Assembly (NCBI GenBank): GCA_009937085.1
Contig: JAACDD010000186.1
Location: 1-7,315 of the forward strand
Direction: 5' to 3'
Source of the DNA: Bacteroidota bacterium
GTDB taxonomy: Bacteria; Bacteroidota; Bacteroidia; Flavobacteriales; Flavobacteriaceae
Length of the DNA stretch: 7,315 nucleotides
Positions within the stretch are counted from its first letter, which is position 1; every line of letters starts with the position of its first letter. The position numbers and the translations under genes are program-made. The notes beneath the pieces are model-generated. The model ran no database searches, was not told where the DNA came from, and saw nothing but the letters and a program-made list of their open reading frames with translations. Shown here in pieces: positions 6,826 through 7,315 of this stretch.

Positions 6826-6918
6826 TCAATGTTGCCGATGTATTACAAATTCAAAATATAATTTGCCTACAATGGCCAAAATATCAGCAGCAATAAGGAA
6901 ATTGGCGCTTAGCTTTCA
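6826..6918 (-). pseudogene. Possible decayed relative of the neighbouring small membrane protein gene
   Basis: Between an in-frame stop at 6916-6918 and a stop at 6826-6828, the - strand reads KLSANFLIAADILAIVGKLY and onward to HRQH. The part LSANFLIAADILAI aligns with LAAFGMIAAGILAI of the intact gene at 6997-7164. At the DNA level, 6871-6894 and 7090-7113 agree at about 20 of 24 positions. No start codon and no matching second helix are present. A diverged or broken tandem copy is the simplest reading; chance similarity of short hydrophobic sequence remains possible. Confidence 0.35.
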
Positions 6919-6996
6919 CATTTTAGAGTCACATGACATAGCGGTAAATACTTACAAGCAGTTTATTAAATGTAAATAATTACAACCACAACCAAT

Positions 6997-7164
6997 TTAG
7001 TTGTGTATTTTTTGCATGAGCGTAAAAACAAATATACCCTTTGCAATAAAGTAAACGCCTACTGCGGCAAATAGATAATCGTCATTGTAAATGGCTAAAA
7101 TACCCGCGGCAATCATGCCAAACGCGGCAAGCACACCCAACAGGTTTAAAGATTTGGATTTCAT
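6997..7164 (-). CDS. Small two-helix membrane protein, 55 aa, function unknown
   Basis: An ORF with ATG at 7164-7162 and TAA at 6999-6997. The product begins MKSKSLNLLGVLAAFGMIAA and ends TLMQKIHN. Two hydrophobic segments, about residues 6-26 and 31-50, are joined by a short polar turn (NDDY). The N-terminus is basic (K2, K4). This predicts a helical hairpin in the inner membrane. The reading frame is uninterrupted in otherwise stop-rich AT-rich DNA, and its local GC is higher than that of its flanks, both in favour of a real gene. It lies 268 nt upstream of susC on the same strand and is divergent from tuf. I do not recognise the family, and no function should be assigned. Confidence 0.6.
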   Translation of the reverse strand: MKSKSLNLLGVLAAFGMIAAGILAIYNDDYLFAAVGVYFIAKGIFVFTLMQKIHN

Positions 7165-7223
7165 AACTCAAAATTTAGGATATATCAATATACAAAAATT
7201 ATTCATATTTTTTTTGTTTAATG

Positions 7224-7238
7224 CTGTTTTTAAAACAG
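7224..7238 (+). repeat. Inverted repeat upstream of the tuf -7 box
   Basis: CTGTTTT (7224-7230) and AAAACAG (7232-7238) form a perfect dyad around a single T. It ends 8 nt before the TATATTTG box, so it covers the region where a -33 element would be expected. It could be an operator-like site, or simply AT-rich sequence. With a one-base centre it would act as a DNA dyad rather than an RNA hairpin. Confidence 0.35.
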
Positions 7239-7246
7239 GAAAAGAT

Positions 7247-7254
7247 TATATTTG
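7247..7254 (+). promoter_or_regulatory. Promoter -7 box of tuf
   Basis: TATATTTG matches the Bacteroidota -7 consensus TAnnTTTG exactly and lies 32 nt before the tuf start codon, leaving a short leader of about 25 nt. No clean TTG occurs at the normal spacing; a TTTTTTG run (7210-7216) is about 30 nt upstream, which is too far. The box implies that tuf is transcribed from its own promoter here rather than from the tRNA cluster. Confidence 0.65.
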
Positions 7255-7286
7255 CGCTCATTTTAAAAGAATAAACGTACATTATT

Positions 7287-7315
7287 ATGGCTAAAGAAAC
7301 TTTTGATCGGTCCAA
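7287..7315 (+). CDS. tuf: Elongation factor Tu, N-terminal fragment cut by window end
   Basis: The last 29 bases encode MAKETFDRS and part of the next codon (AA-, compatible with K or N). This matches the start of EF-Tu in Flavobacteriia as I recall it (MAKETFDRSKPH). EF-Tu is the GTPase that delivers aminoacyl-tRNA to the ribosome. The identification rests on nine residues plus context: a locus with rpsU, Xer recombinase, hpf and a Thr-Tyr-Gly-Thr tRNA cluster normally leads into tuf. A TAnnTTTG box lies 32 nt upstream. No Shine-Dalgarno sequence is visible, which is normal for the phylum. Confidence 0.85.

Noticed and set aside
6794..6979. Open frame of 61 codons on the + strand downstream of the small gene
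   Set aside because: It is antisense to the possible decayed copy. Its MAKISAAI segment mirrors MAKIPAAI at 7091 only because both lie opposite the similar small-gene sequences. No promoter, no recognisable family and a cysteine-rich unnatural composition.
2080..7286. Integrase-type attachment site with the 3' end of tRNA-Thr duplicated near tuf
   Set aside because: I looked for a second copy of the tRNA 3' end (CTGCTCATTGGCT) between susC and tuf and found none, and there is no integrase within the inserted stretch. The Xer gene upstream looks like housekeeping.
7091..7294. Open frame of 67 codons on the + strand running into tuf
   Set aside because: It overlaps the better small gene on the - strand, runs through the tuf promoter box and past the tuf start, and has no protein-like features after its first 20 residues.
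1..7315. CRISPR array, insertion sequence, rRNA, riboswitch
   Set aside because: No regularly spaced repeats, transposase-like reading frame, rRNA motif or recognised riboswitch core was found on either strand.

Overview
The window looks like a chromosomal segment of a Flavobacteriia member (Bacteroidota). Three things point there: an AT-rich sequence with promoter boxes of the Bacteroidota type (TAnnTTTG), a SusC/SusD outer-membrane pair, and the gene order rpsU - Xer-type recombinase - hpf - tRNA-Thr - tRNA-Tyr - tRNA-Gly - tRNA-Thr - tuf, which I recall as a conserved translation locus of this class. The species cannot be named from the sequence.

Positions 1-1459 (+ strand) hold the 3' part of rpsU (ribosomal protein S21), a complete tyrosine recombinase with all catalytic residues, and a short-form ribosome hibernation factor. 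They are closely spaced and probably co-transcribed. A good Bacteroidota promoter (about 1464-1495) follows and should drive the tRNA cluster at 1521-2107: Thr(TGT), Tyr(GTA), Gly(TCC), Thr(GGT). None of the four encodes CCA. Between tRNA-Tyr and tRNA-Gly lies an odd 49-bp direct repeat (offset 121 bp). Its first copy contains the leader and first 21 nt of tRNA-Gly, then breaks into a run of strong hairpins, so a broken tRNA-Gly sits just ahead of the intact one.

Positions 2161-6728 (- strand) hold a two-gene operon facing the tRNA cluster: a SusC-like TonB-dependent transporter (995 aa) followed after 11 nt by a SusD-like surface lipoprotein (506 aa), closed by a strong bidirectional terminator at 2161-2187. 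Together they would bind and import an oligomeric nutrient, probably a glycan, across the outer membrane. No enzyme or regulator accompanies them here, so the substrate is open.

Positions 6729-7315 contain a previously easy-to-miss 55-aa two-helix membrane protein gene on the - strand (6997-7164), a possible decayed relative of it (about 6826-6918), a tuf promoter box, and the first codons of tuf (EF-Tu) on the + strand, cut by the window end. The main structural message is that about 5 kb with susCD and the small gene lies between the last tRNA and tuf, an otherwise housekeeping neighbourhood.
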